A model generated the notes under the pieces. That model worked only from the letters and a program-made list of their open reading frames with translations, was not told the DNA's origin and did not search any database. A DNA stretch of 51,562 nucleotides. Source: Mycobacterium sp. 1100029.7 (lineage in GTDB: Bacteria; Actinomycetota; Actinomycetes; Mycobacteriales; Mycobacteriaceae). The DNA is taken from NCBI RefSeq assembly GCF_001665235.1, contig NZ_LZSC01000055.1:1-51562 (forward strand), read 5' to 3'. The position numbers and the translations under genes are program-made. Below are positions 16,645 through 24,087 of the stretch, one piece after another (position 1 is the stretch's first letter; the number at the start of each line of letters is the position of its first letter).

Positions 16645-16693
16645 ACTGCGGCCAGCTCGCGATTTCCCCTCGAATCCGCGAGCTGGCCGCAGT
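16645..16693 (+). terminator. sucCD terminator, 17-bp perfect stem
   Basis: Positions 16645-16661 and 16677-16693 are perfect reverse complements (17 bp, GC-rich core CTGCGGCCAGCTCGCG) around a 15-nt loop. A T-rich run TTCGTTTT follows immediately. It starts 12 nt after the sucD stop. Confidence 0.8.
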
Positions 16694-16715
16694 TTCGTTT
16701 TGGCCCCAGGCATCG

Positions 16716-16738
16716 GTTAGCCTGTCGAACTAACAGTT
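16716..16738. promoter_or_regulatory. Candidate operator and -10 before the thiolase-like gene
   Basis: GTTAG (16716-16720) and CTAAC (16730-16734) are inverted half-sites. ACTAACAGTT (16729-16738) is identical to ten bases of the TetR palindrome at 7214. TAGCCT at 16718-16723 fits a -10 hexamer, so the half-sites overlap the promoter. Confidence 0.4.
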
Positions 16739-16753
16739 GCCAGGAGGTTTGTC

Positions 16754-18277
16754 ATGCCGGTGGATCCGCGCACTCCGGTGCTCGTCGGCGTCGGCCAGTT
16801 CACCGAGCGCATCGACGACCCCGACTATCGGGGCCTGTCGGCCGTCGACCTTGCGACGGCCGCGGTACGGGAAGCGCTTGCCGACACCGGCGTCAAAAAC
16901 GTTGCGCAGGCCGTCGACACGGTCTTCGGGCTGCGGCAGTTCGAGATCTCCGGGCCGATGCCGGCGACGTTGGGTAAGTCGAACAACTACCCGCGCTCGG
17001 TGATGAACCGTCTGGGCGGCGACCCGGCCCGCGTGGTGCTCGAACCAGTCGGCGGGCAGGGGCCGCAGAAGCTGGTCACCGAGGCGGGCAGTGCGATCGC
17101 GGCGGGCGAGGCCGACGTCGTGCTGATCATGGGTTCGGAGCCGGGGTCGACGGCACGGTACTTCGCCAACCGTGACGACAAGCCCGACTTCACCGAACAC
17201 GCCGAAGGCCAACTGGAAGATCGCGGCCACCAGATCTTCAGCTACATCGACGAATACACGATTCAGCACGGCTTGACCGGCGCGCCCGTGCAGTACGGGT
17301 TGATGGAAAACGCCCGTCGTGCGCGCCTGGGACGCAGCGTGTCCGACTACCGGCGCGACATGGCCGAGCTGTTCGCCCCGATGTCCAAAGTGGCTGCCAA
17401 GAACCCGTTTTCGTCGTCACCGGTGGAGAGGTCGGTCGACGAGATCGTCACGATCACCGACGACAACCGGATGATCTGTGACCCGTACCCCCGGCTACTG
17501 GTCGCTCGCGATCAGGTCAACCAGGGTGCGGCGGCGGTGCTGATGTCGGTGGAGGCGGCAACCCGCCATGGCGTGCCGGAGGAGAAGTGGGTCTATCTGC
17601 ACGGCCACTCGGACATGGTCGAGCAGGCGCTGCTCGATCGCGTCGACCTCGGCGCCAGCCCGGCGGCTGTCCAAGCGGCCCGAGAAGCGTTGCGAGTGGC
17701 CGGAATCGGCATCGACGACATCGCCACCTTCGACCTGTACAGCTGCTTTCCGTTTCCGGTGTTCGTCATCTGCGAAGCGCTGGGCATTGACGGCGACGAC
17801 CCGCGCGGCCTGACCCTGACCGGCGGACTGCCGTACTTCGGCGGCCCCGGCAACAGCTACTCGTTGCACGGTATCGCCGAGACCGTCGCGCAAATGCGGG
17901 ACAGGCCAGGGCAATTCGGCCTGGTCGGCGCCAACGGCGGCATCATGAGCAAGTACTCCATCGGCATCTACTCGACCACTGCGGTGAACTGGCGGACCGA
18001 TAACTGCGCGGAGCTGAAAAAGCAGATCGACGCGTTGCCCAAGGTCGACGTCACGAAAACGCCCGACGGCCCGGCCAGGATCGAGACGTACTCCGTGCGC
18101 TACGACTGGCCGACCCGCACCGGCATCATCGTCGGCAGGCTCGCCGCGGACGACGCGCGGTTCATGGCCACCACTGACGACGAGGATCTGGTCGCAATGA
18201 TGAGCGACGGCGACCCGCTCGATGCGGAGATCTTCGTCTGGTCGACCGAAAACGGCAACCGGGCTTCACTGGCATAG
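16754..18277 (+). CDS. Thiolase-like protein (TLP1 type) lacking the nucleophilic Cys
   Basis: The 507-residue protein has the thiolase fold. The N-terminus is PVLVGVGQFTER, the middle has DLYSCFPFPVFV, and the region GGLPYFGGPGNSYSLHGIAE corresponds to the thiolase GGHPxGxxG loop. The usual NxxCxSG nucleophile region reads LEPVGGQGPQ, with no cysteine. The last catalytic CxG loop reads ANGGIMSKY. About 100 extra C-terminal residues resemble the additional domain of mycobacterial thiolase-like protein type 1. A normal thiolase reaction is therefore unlikely, and a CoA-ester-binding role in lipid or sterol metabolism is possible. AGGAGG lies 7 nt before the ATG. M. tuberculosis has no gene at this position as far as I recall. 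Confidence 0.78.
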   Translation: MPVDPRTPVLVGVGQFTERIDDPDYRGLSAVDLATAAVREALADTGVKNVAQAVDTVFGLRQFEISGPMPATLGKSNNYPRSVMNRLGGDPARVVLEPVGGQGPQKLVTEAGSAIAAGEADVVLIMGSEPGSTARYFANRDDKPDFTEHAEGQLEDRGHQIFSYIDEYTIQHGLTGAPVQYGLMENARRARLGRSVSDYRRDMAELFAPMSKVAAKNPFSSSPVERSVDEIVTITDDNRMICDPYPRLLVARDQVNQGAAAVLMSVEAATRHGVPEEKWVYLHGHSDMVEQALLDRVDLGASPAAVQAAREALRVAGIGIDDIATFDLYSCFPFPVFVICEALGIDGDDPRGLTLTGGLPYFGGPGNSYSLHGIAETVAQMRDRPGQFGLVGANGGIMSKYSIGIYSTTAVNWRTDNCAELKKQIDALPKVDVTKTPDGPARIETYSVRYDWPTRTGIIVGRLAADDARFMATTDDEDLVAMMSDGDPLDAEIFVWSTENGNRASLA

Positions 18278-18295
18278 CGGCTCCCGCGCCGCGAC

Positions 18296-18344
18296 ACTTA
18301 AACCACGCACACGACACGCCGTCAGGCATCGCAGTGGTTTAAGT
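18296..18344. terminator. Bidirectional terminator between convergent genes
   Basis: ACTTAAACCAC (18296-18306) and GTGGTTTAAGT (18334-18344) form a perfect 11-bp inverted repeat with a 27-nt loop. It lies between the convergent thiolase-like gene and the LLM oxidoreductase. T runs are weak. Confidence 0.5.
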
Positions 18345-18373
18345 CTCGGCGGTCAGCGGGCTAGGGCAGACCC

Positions 18374-19222
18374 CTAGACCATTGCGGCGAGCTTGCCGGC
18401 CAGCCGCTCGACATAGGCCGCGACCTCTTCTTCGGGCTTGTCCGGCAGGCCGAACAGCACCTCGGTCACGCCCAGCTCGGACCAGTGCGCCAATTTCTCG
18501 GGCACCGGCTTGAAGTCCAGGGCCACAATCTGCGGGGCGCCGTCGCGCCCGGCGGCCGCCCAGGTGTCCTGCAACAGCTTCACCGGCTCGTCGATGTCGA
18601 AGTCGCGCGGCGTGGTGATCCAGCCGTCGGCGCTGCGGGCGATCCACTTGAAGTTCTTCTCGGTGCCCGCGGCGCCCACCAGCACCGGAATGTGCGATTG
18701 CACCGGCTTGGGCCACGCCCAGCTGGGCCCGAAATTGACGAACTCGCCGTCGTAGGAGGCTTCCTCTTGCGTCCACAACGCCCGCATGGCTTCCAGGTAT
18801 TCGCGCAGACAGGTGCGGCGTCGCCCGGCCGGCACGCCGTGGTCGGCCAGTTCGTCGGTGTTCCAGCCGAATCCGACGCCCAGGCTGACCCGTCCGCCCG
18901 ACAGGTGGTCCAGGGTGGCGATGCTTTTCGCCAGCGTGATCGGGTCGTGCTCGACGGGCAGCGCGACCGCGGTCGACAGCCGCACCTTCGACGTGACCGC
19001 GCACGCCGTGCCCAGGCTGACCCACGGGTCCAGCGTGCGCATGTACCGGTCGTCGGGCAGCGATTCGTCACCCGTGGTGGGGTGCGCCGCCTCCCGCTTG
19101 ATGGGAATGTGGGTGTGTTCGGGCACGTAGAACGTCTTGAATCCGTGGTCGTCGGCAAGTTTGGCGGCTGCCGCGGGGGTGATGCCACGATCGCTGGTGA
19201 AAAGCACAAGCCCGTAATCCAT
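18374..19222 (-). CDS. LLM-class F420-dependent oxidoreductase
   Basis: The 282-residue protein equals Rv0953c in length as I recall. It starts MDYGLVLFTSDRG and shows the LLM TIM-barrel pattern: FYVPEHTHIP, the segment ATLDHLSGGRVSLGVGFGW near residue 110, and VGAAGTEKNFKWIARSADGW near residue 190. It should use F420H2 or a flavin for redox of an unidentified lipid or sterol substrate. The ATG at 19222 is chosen over a much longer upstream frame, because that extension is Arg/Pro-rich and contains the operator. There is no ribosome-binding site near the ATG, so a leaderless mRNA is possible. The KstR-type palindrome 10 bp upstream would block the promoter. Confidence 0.85.
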   Translation of the reverse strand: MDYGLVLFTSDRGITPAAAAKLADDHGFKTFYVPEHTHIPIKREAAHPTTGDESLPDDRYMRTLDPWVSLGTACAVTSKVRLSTAVALPVEHDPITLAKSIATLDHLSGGRVSLGVGFGWNTDELADHGVPAGRRRTCLREYLEAMRALWTQEEASYDGEFVNFGPSWAWPKPVQSHIPVLVGAAGTEKNFKWIARSADGWITTPRDFDIDEPVKLLQDTWAAAGRDGAPQIVALDFKPVPEKLAHWSELGVTEVLFGLPDKPEEEVAAYVERLAGKLAAMV

Positions 19223-19231
19223 GGACAGAAT

Positions 19232-19245
19232 TAGAACGTGTTCTA
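19232..19245. promoter_or_regulatory. KstR-type operator
   Basis: TAGAACGTGTTCTA fits TnnAACnnGTTnnA perfectly and is identical to the core at 86-99. It lies 10 bp upstream of the LLM oxidoreductase ATG, overlapping the expected -10 region on the minus strand. Confidence 0.75.
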
Positions 19246-19507
19246 CCTCCGCTGAGCAAGCGGGCCCCTCCAGAACGTCCCGCGGACGGGGCGCCGCGGC
19301 GATCGGCCCTGGTCGCGCGCGGGGGTCGGTCGGTCCGGCACGCTCGCCCGCACGTGCGCTAGCGTGGTTGATCGATCGCGCGTAACGCACGCGCGGGCAC
19401 GCCTTGGCGTTGGCGGCGGGCGAGCCCGGAAAGCACAGCGTCGCACTGCAACAGTGGTGTGGCGTCCGACGAGGTCTTGAAGGCAACTGGAAGCAACAGG
19501 AGGAGTC

Positions 19508-20374
19508 ATGACCTACTCGCCCGGAAATTCCGGATATCCGCAAGCGCAGCCTGGCGGCTCCTACCCAGGTGCCACACCGTCGTTCGCCAAGACCGACGAC
19601 GGCGAGAGCAAGCTTCCGCTGTACGTCAACATCGCGGTGGTGGTGCTCGGCCTGGCGGTGTACCTACTGAACTTCGGCCCCACCTTTATTCTCAGCGCCG
19701 ATCTCGGTCCGGCATCCGGGGGACGTGCCGGTGACGCCGGCACCGCGGTCCTGGTCGCCGTGCTGGCCGCGCTGCTGGCCGGGCTGAGTCTGCTGCCGAA
19801 GGCGAAGAACTACGCGGGCGTGGTCGCCGCCGTCGCGGTCCTCGGAGCGTTGCTGGCGATCTCGGAAGTCATCAACACCCCGGCCGGATTCGCCGTCGGC
19901 TGGGCCATGTGGCCGCTGGTGGCGTCCAGCGTGCTGCAGGCGATCGCCGCCGTCGTCGTGGTTCTGCTGGATGCCGGCGTGATCACCGCGCCGCCGCCGC
20001 GCCCCAAGTACGACCCATACGCGCAGTACGGGCAATACGGCCAGTACGGGCAGCAGCAGTACGGCGGCCAGCAGCACGGCGGTTACTACGGTCAGCAGGG
20101 CCCGCAGCAGCAGCACAACCCGCAGGGCGGCGGCTATGGGTCGCAGTACGGCGGCTACCAGTCGAGCCAGGCTCCGACCCAGAGCGCCATTCACACCGGC
20201 GGCTTCGGTGCCCAATCTCCGCAGTCCGGGCCGCAGCCGTCGGCGCAGCAGGGTCCGTCGACGCCTCCGACCGGCTTCCCGAGCTTCAGCCCGCCGCCTT
20301 CGGTCGGCGGTGCGGGTTCCTCCGAGCAAGGCGGGGACCAGCCGTCGTCTCCCTCTGGGCCGGCCCCGGCCTAA
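19508..20374 (+). CDS. DUF5336 membrane protein, 34-kDa antigen homologue
   Basis: The 288-residue protein corresponds to Rv0954 and to the 34-kDa antigen of M. avium subsp. paratuberculosis. Four hydrophobic segments lie between about residues 38 and 158. A long C-terminal tail follows, rich in Gln, Gly, Tyr, Pro and Ser, with repeated QYG units at about 175-200. I recall Rv0954 being placed in the mycobacterial cell-division network. The tail is disordered and may mediate protein contacts. AGGAGG lies 5 nt before the ATG. The next gene is the divisome protein PerM, 39 nt downstream, which supports a shared role. Confidence 0.85.
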   Translation: MTYSPGNSGYPQAQPGGSYPGATPSFAKTDDGESKLPLYVNIAVVVLGLAVYLLNFGPTFILSADLGPASGGRAGDAGTAVLVAVLAALLAGLSLLPKAKNYAGVVAAVAVLGALLAISEVINTPAGFAVGWAMWPLVASSVLQAIAAVVVVLLDAGVITAPPPRPKYDPYAQYGQYGQYGQQQYGGQQHGGYYGQQGPQQQHNPQGGGYGSQYGGYQSSQAPTQSAIHTGGFGAQSPQSGPQPSAQQGPSTPPTGFPSFSPPPSVGGAGSSEQGGDQPSSPSGPAPA

Positions 20375-20413
20375 CCGCGGGCTCTCGCGCCTCGTCGGGC
20401 ACGTGCGCCAAGA

Positions 20414-21760
20414 GTGAAAAGAGTGGCGGAAAGCGGGGACAACCGGACGGCGGGCGCCCGCCAGGCGCGTGACCTCGTCCGGGTCGCATTCGGCCCGGCT
20501 GTGCTGGCCCTGATCGTCATCGCCGCAATCACGCTGCTTCAGCTGCTGATTGCCAACAGCGACATGACCGGGGCGCTGGGGGCGATCGCCAGCATCTGGC
20601 TCGGGGTGCACTCGGTCCCGATCTCGATCGGCGGCCGCGAACTGGGTGTGCTGCCGCTGCTGCCCATCCTGCTGATGGTGTGGGCGACCGCGCGCACCAC
20701 CGCCCGGGCCACTGGCCGCTATTCGTCATGGCTGGTTATCCGCTGGGTTGTCGCCTCGGCGTTGGGCGGCCCGCTGCTGATCGCGGCGATCGCGTTGGCC
20801 GTCATCCACGACGCGTCCACGGTGTTGACCGAGCTCCAGACACCCAGCGCCTTGCGCGCGTTCGCCAGCGTCTTGGTGGTGCACGCCCTCGGCGCGGGTA
20901 TCGGGGTGGGATCCCGGGTCGGCCGGCGGGCGCTGCGGGCGGCGTCGCTGCCGTTCTGGCTGGGCGACTCGCTGCGTGCCGCTGCGGCCGGCGTGCTGGC
21001 GCTGGTCGGGCTCTCCGGCTTTGTGACGGCGGGCTCGCTGGTGGTGCATTGGTCGACGATGCAGGACCTGTTCGGAATCACCGATTCCCTGTTCGGACAG
21101 TTCAGTCTCACCGTGCTCTCGCTGCTCTACGCACCCAACGTCATCGTCGGCACGTCGGCGGTCGCGGTCGGATCCAGCGCTCACCTCGGATTCGCGACGT
21201 TCAGCTCGTTCACCGTTTTCGGCGGCGATATCCCGGCGCTGCCCATCCTGGCCGCGGCTCCGACGCCGCCGCTGGGTCCGGTGTGGGTCGCGCTGCTCAT
21301 CATCGGGGCGTGCTCGGGGGTTGCGGTCGGTCAGCAGTGCGCACGACACCCGCTGCCACTGATTCCGGCGCTGGCCAAGCTGCTCGTCGCGGCGGTGGCC
21401 GGCGCGTTGGTCATGTCGCTGCTGGCGTTCGGAAGCAGCGGTCGGCTGGGCAACTTCGGTCACGTCGGGGTGGATCAGGGCGCCCTGTGGGTCGGCACCT
21501 TCTTCTGGTTCGCGGTCATCGGCGGGGTCACGGTGATGATGACCGGCGGAATCAGGCGCCGGGCCCGGCGGACCAAACCGAAACCCGCGCCCGTGCCGGT
21601 GGCCGAAGAACCCGAGGATTACGCGAACGCCTTCGAGGATCCCGACCGGCTGGACCTGCTGGACGACGAGGAGGCCGTCATGTTCGGCGAACCCGCGCCC
21701 GACGAGCCCGCGCCGCAGGAATCTCAGCCGAGCACCACCGAGCGCGATCCCGGAGACTAG
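20414..21760 (+). CDS. perM: Divisome-associated membrane protein PerM (DUF6350)
   Basis: The 448-residue polytopic membrane protein has about eight to nine hydrophobic segments over residues 25-380. A long acidic, Pro-rich cytoplasmic tail follows (VAEEPEDYANAFEDPDRLDLLDDEE and beyond). It corresponds to Rv0955, PerM, reported to stabilise FtsB and to be needed for persistence in mice. I use the GTG at 20414; a second GTG at 20423 is an alternative. The gene lies 39 nt after the DUF5336 gene on the same strand. Confidence 0.85.
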   Translation: MKRVAESGDNRTAGARQARDLVRVAFGPAVLALIVIAAITLLQLLIANSDMTGALGAIASIWLGVHSVPISIGGRELGVLPLLPILLMVWATARTTARATGRYSSWLVIRWVVASALGGPLLIAAIALAVIHDASTVLTELQTPSALRAFASVLVVHALGAGIGVGSRVGRRALRAASLPFWLGDSLRAAAAGVLALVGLSGFVTAGSLVVHWSTMQDLFGITDSLFGQFSLTVLSLLYAPNVIVGTSAVAVGSSAHLGFATFSSFTVFGGDIPALPILAAAPTPPLGPVWVALLIIGACSGVAVGQQCARHPLPLIPALAKLLVAAVAGALVMSLLAFGSSGRLGNFGHVGVDQGALWVGTFFWFAVIGGVTVMMTGGIRRRARRTKPKPAPVPVAEEPEDYANAFEDPDRLDLLDDEEAVMFGEPAPDEPAPQESQPSTTERDPGD

Positions 21761-21775
21761 CGAACTGCCGCTCCC

Positions 21776-21794
21776 CGCGTCGCAACGCGACGCG
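21776..21794 (+). terminator. Possible terminator after perM
   Basis: CGCGTCGC-AAC-GCGACGCG is a perfect 8-bp stem with a 3-nt loop, 16 nt after the perM stop. It has no T tract and sits just before the purN promoter, so it could also be a regulatory palindrome. Confidence 0.4.
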
Positions 21795-21808
21795 CATCGT
21801 CGTCCGGC

Positions 21809-21814
21809 TAGGCT
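21809..21814 (+). promoter_or_regulatory. Leaderless-type -10 element for purN
   Basis: TAGGCT is followed by exactly 6 nt and then the GTG at 21821. No ribosome-binding site is present. Confidence 0.5.
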
Positions 21815-21820
21815 CGCGAT

Positions 21821-22462
21821 GTGGTCGAACCGCTCCGCGTACCCCCGAGTGCGCCGGCGCGATTGCTGGTGCTGGCATCGGGCACCGGATCGCTACTGAG
21901 TTCCCTGCTGGCCGCCGCGGTCGACGACTTCCCGGCACGCATCGTCGCCGTCGGAGTGGACCGCGCCTGCCGGGCCACCGAGATCGCCGCTGCCGCATCG
22001 GTGCCCACCTTCACCGTCCGCCTTGGCGACTACCCGGATCGCGAGGCTTGGGACGCCGCCATCACCGAGGCCACCGCCGCACACGCGCCGGATCTGATCG
22101 TGTCCGCAGGATTTATGAAAATCCTTGGGCCCCAATTTCTTTCACGGTTCTGCGGACGGACTCTGAACACGCACCCGGCGTTACTGCCGGCTTTCGCCGG
22201 AGCGCACGCGGTTCCTGATGCGCTGGCTTACGGTGTGAAGGTCACCGGCTGTACCGTGCACCTGGTAGATGCCGGTATGGACACCGGGCCGATTCTGGCT
22301 CAGGAGCCCGTGCCGGTGCTCGACGGCGACAGCGAAGAGACGTTGCACGAACGCATCAAAGTCATCGAGCGGCGGTTGCTGGTGGACGTGGTAGCCGCGA
22401 TCGCAACCCGCGGCGTGACCTGGACCGGACGAAAGGCGACCTTGGGGATGGACACAGCATGA
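21821..22462 (+). CDS. purN: Phosphoribosylglycinamide formyltransferase
   Basis: The 213-residue protein is GAR transformylase, which transfers a formyl group from 10-formyl-THF in purine synthesis. The N-terminal LLVLASGTGSLLSSLL holds the GAR phosphate loop. The catalytic residues are Asn116 and His118 in LNTHPALLP, and Asp154 in GMDTGPIL. The GTG start has a -10 hexamer 6 nt upstream and is probably leaderless. The stop overlaps the purH ATG as ATGA, so the two are coupled. It corresponds to Rv0956. Confidence 0.95.
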   Translation: MVEPLRVPPSAPARLLVLASGTGSLLSSLLAAAVDDFPARIVAVGVDRACRATEIAAAASVPTFTVRLGDYPDREAWDAAITEATAAHAPDLIVSAGFMKILGPQFLSRFCGRTLNTHPALLPAFAGAHAVPDALAYGVKVTGCTVHLVDAGMDTGPILAQEPVPVLDGDSEETLHERIKVIERRLLVDVVAAIATRGVTWTGRKATLGMDTA

Positions 22463-24030
22463 GCACCGACGAGTCAAGAAGAGCGATTCGCCGCGCGTTG
22501 ATCAGCGTCTACGACAAGACCGGCCTGGCCGAACTCGCCCAGGGCCTGAGCGCGGCGGGCGTCGAGATCGTGTCCACCGGCTCAACCGCGAAAACTATTG
22601 CAAGCAAAGGGATTCCGGTGACGCCGGTGGAGGAGCTGACCGGCTTCCCCGAGGTGCTCGACGGCCGCGTCAAGACACTGCACCCCCGCGTGCACGCCGG
22701 CCTGCTGGCCGACCTGCGCAAGCCCGAGCACGCCGCGGCCCTCGAAGAACTCGGCATCGCGGCGTTCGAGCTGGTCGTCGTCAACCTGTATCCGTTCACC
22801 CAGACCGTCGATTCGGGTGCGGGCATCGACGAGTGCGTCGAGCAGATCGACATCGGTGGGCCGTCGATGGTGCGGGCCGCCGCGAAAAACCACCCCAGTG
22901 TCGCGGTCGTCGTCGATCCGCGCGGCTACGACGGCGTGCTCGCCGCGACACGCAACGGCGGGTTCACTCTCGCCGAGCGCAGGAAGCTGGCATCGCTGGC
23001 CTTCCAGCACACCGCGGAGTACGACATCGCGGTGGCGAGCTGGATGGAAAGCACCCTGGCGCCCGAACATCCGGAGACGACCTTCCCGCAGTGGCTCGGC
23101 CACAACTGGCGCCGTTCGACGATGCTGCGCTACGGCGAGAACCCGCATCAGCAAGCGGCGCTCTACGTCGACCCGGGCGCTTGGCCGGGGCTGGCGCAGG
23201 CCGAGCAGCTGCACGGAAAAGAGATGTCCTACAACAACTTCACCGACGCGGATGCCGCGTGGCGCGCGGCCTTCGACCATGAAGAAACGTGTGCGGCGAT
23301 CATCAAGCACGCAAATCCCTGCGGCATCGCGATCTCGCCGGTCTCGGTGGCCGACGCGCATCGCAAGGCCCACGAGTGTGACCCGCTGAGCGCCTTCGGC
23401 GGAGTCATCGCCACCAACGCCGAAGTCACCCTGGAGATGGCCGAGTACGTGAGCACCATCTTCACCGAGGTGATCGTGGCGCCGGCGTACGCGCCGGATG
23501 CCCTCGAGGCGCTGACACGCAAGAAGAACATCCGGGTGCTGGTGGCCTCCGAGCCGCTGGCTGGGGGGTCCGAGGTGCGACCCATCAGCGGCGGACTGCT
23601 GATGCAGCAGCGCGACCAGCTCGACGCGCACGGCGACAACCCGGCCAACTGGACCCTGGCGACCGGGTCACCAGCCGACCCGGAGACGTTGCGCGATTTG
23701 GTATTTGCCTGGCGCGCCTGCCGCGCGGTCAAGTCCAACGCGATCGTGATCGCCTCCGGCGGCGCCACCATCGGTGTAGGGATGGGGCAGGTCAACCGTG
23801 TCGATGCGGCCCGGCTGGCTGTCGAAAGAGGCGGCGACCGGGTCGGTGGCGCGGTGGCGGCGTCCGACGCGTTCTTTCCGTTCCCCGACGGCCTGGAGAC
23901 GCTGGCTCGTGGGGGAGTCCGGGCGATCGTGCACCCGGGAGGCTCGGTGCGCGACGACGAAGTGACCGCGGCGGCGGCCGCGGCCGGCGTCACCTTATAC
24001 CTCACCGGGGCGCGCCACTTCGCTCACTAG
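22459..24030 (+). CDS. purH: Bifunctional AICAR transformylase / IMP cyclohydrolase
   Basis: The 523-residue protein has an N-terminal MGS-like IMP cyclohydrolase domain (about 10-160, including GRVKTLHPRVHAGLL). The AICAR transformylase domain follows, with YGENPHQ, the catalytic segment KHANPCG and SDAFFPFPD. It carries out the last two steps of IMP synthesis. It corresponds to Rv0957. Its start overlaps the purN stop by 4 nt, so the reading frames are translationally coupled. Confidence 0.97.
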   Translation: MSTDESRRAIRRALISVYDKTGLAELAQGLSAAGVEIVSTGSTAKTIASKGIPVTPVEELTGFPEVLDGRVKTLHPRVHAGLLADLRKPEHAAALEELGIAAFELVVVNLYPFTQTVDSGAGIDECVEQIDIGGPSMVRAAAKNHPSVAVVVDPRGYDGVLAATRNGGFTLAERRKLASLAFQHTAEYDIAVASWMESTLAPEHPETTFPQWLGHNWRRSTMLRYGENPHQQAALYVDPGAWPGLAQAEQLHGKEMSYNNFTDADAAWRAAFDHEETCAAIIKHANPCGIAISPVSVADAHRKAHECDPLSAFGGVIATNAEVTLEMAEYVSTIFTEVIVAPAYAPDALEALTRKKNIRVLVASEPLAGGSEVRPISGGLLMQQRDQLDAHGDNPANWTLATGSPADPETLRDLVFAWRACRAVKSNAIVIASGGATIGVGMGQVNRVDAARLAVERGGDRVGGAVAASDAFFPFPDGLETLARGGVRAIVHPGGSVRDDEVTAAAAAAGVTLYLTGARHFAH

Positions 24031-24055
24031 AGCGTGCTAAAGCCGGTGCGCCTGA

Positions 24056-24070
24056 CGCGCCACTGGCGCG
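24056..24070. promoter_or_regulatory. Perfect palindrome upstream of the MoxR-type ATPase gene
   Basis: CGCGCCA-C-TGGCGCG is a perfect 15-bp palindrome with a 1-nt centre, too tight to be a terminator hairpin. It sits just upstream of the -10 hexamer at 24076, so it could be an operator. Confidence 0.35.
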
Positions 24071-24075
24071 CGACG

Positions 24076-24081
24076 TAGCGT
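24076..24081 (+). promoter_or_regulatory. Leaderless-type -10 element for the MoxR-type ATPase gene
   Basis: TAGCGT lies 6 nt before the GTG at 24088. This supports that GTG over the adjacent in-frame GTG at 24085. Confidence 0.45.
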
Positions 24082-24087
24082 GGAGTG

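Noticed and set aside
20680..22218. Plus-strand open frame of 512 codons over perM and purN
   Set aside because: It overlaps two recognised genes in another frame and is Arg/Gly-rich with no motif.
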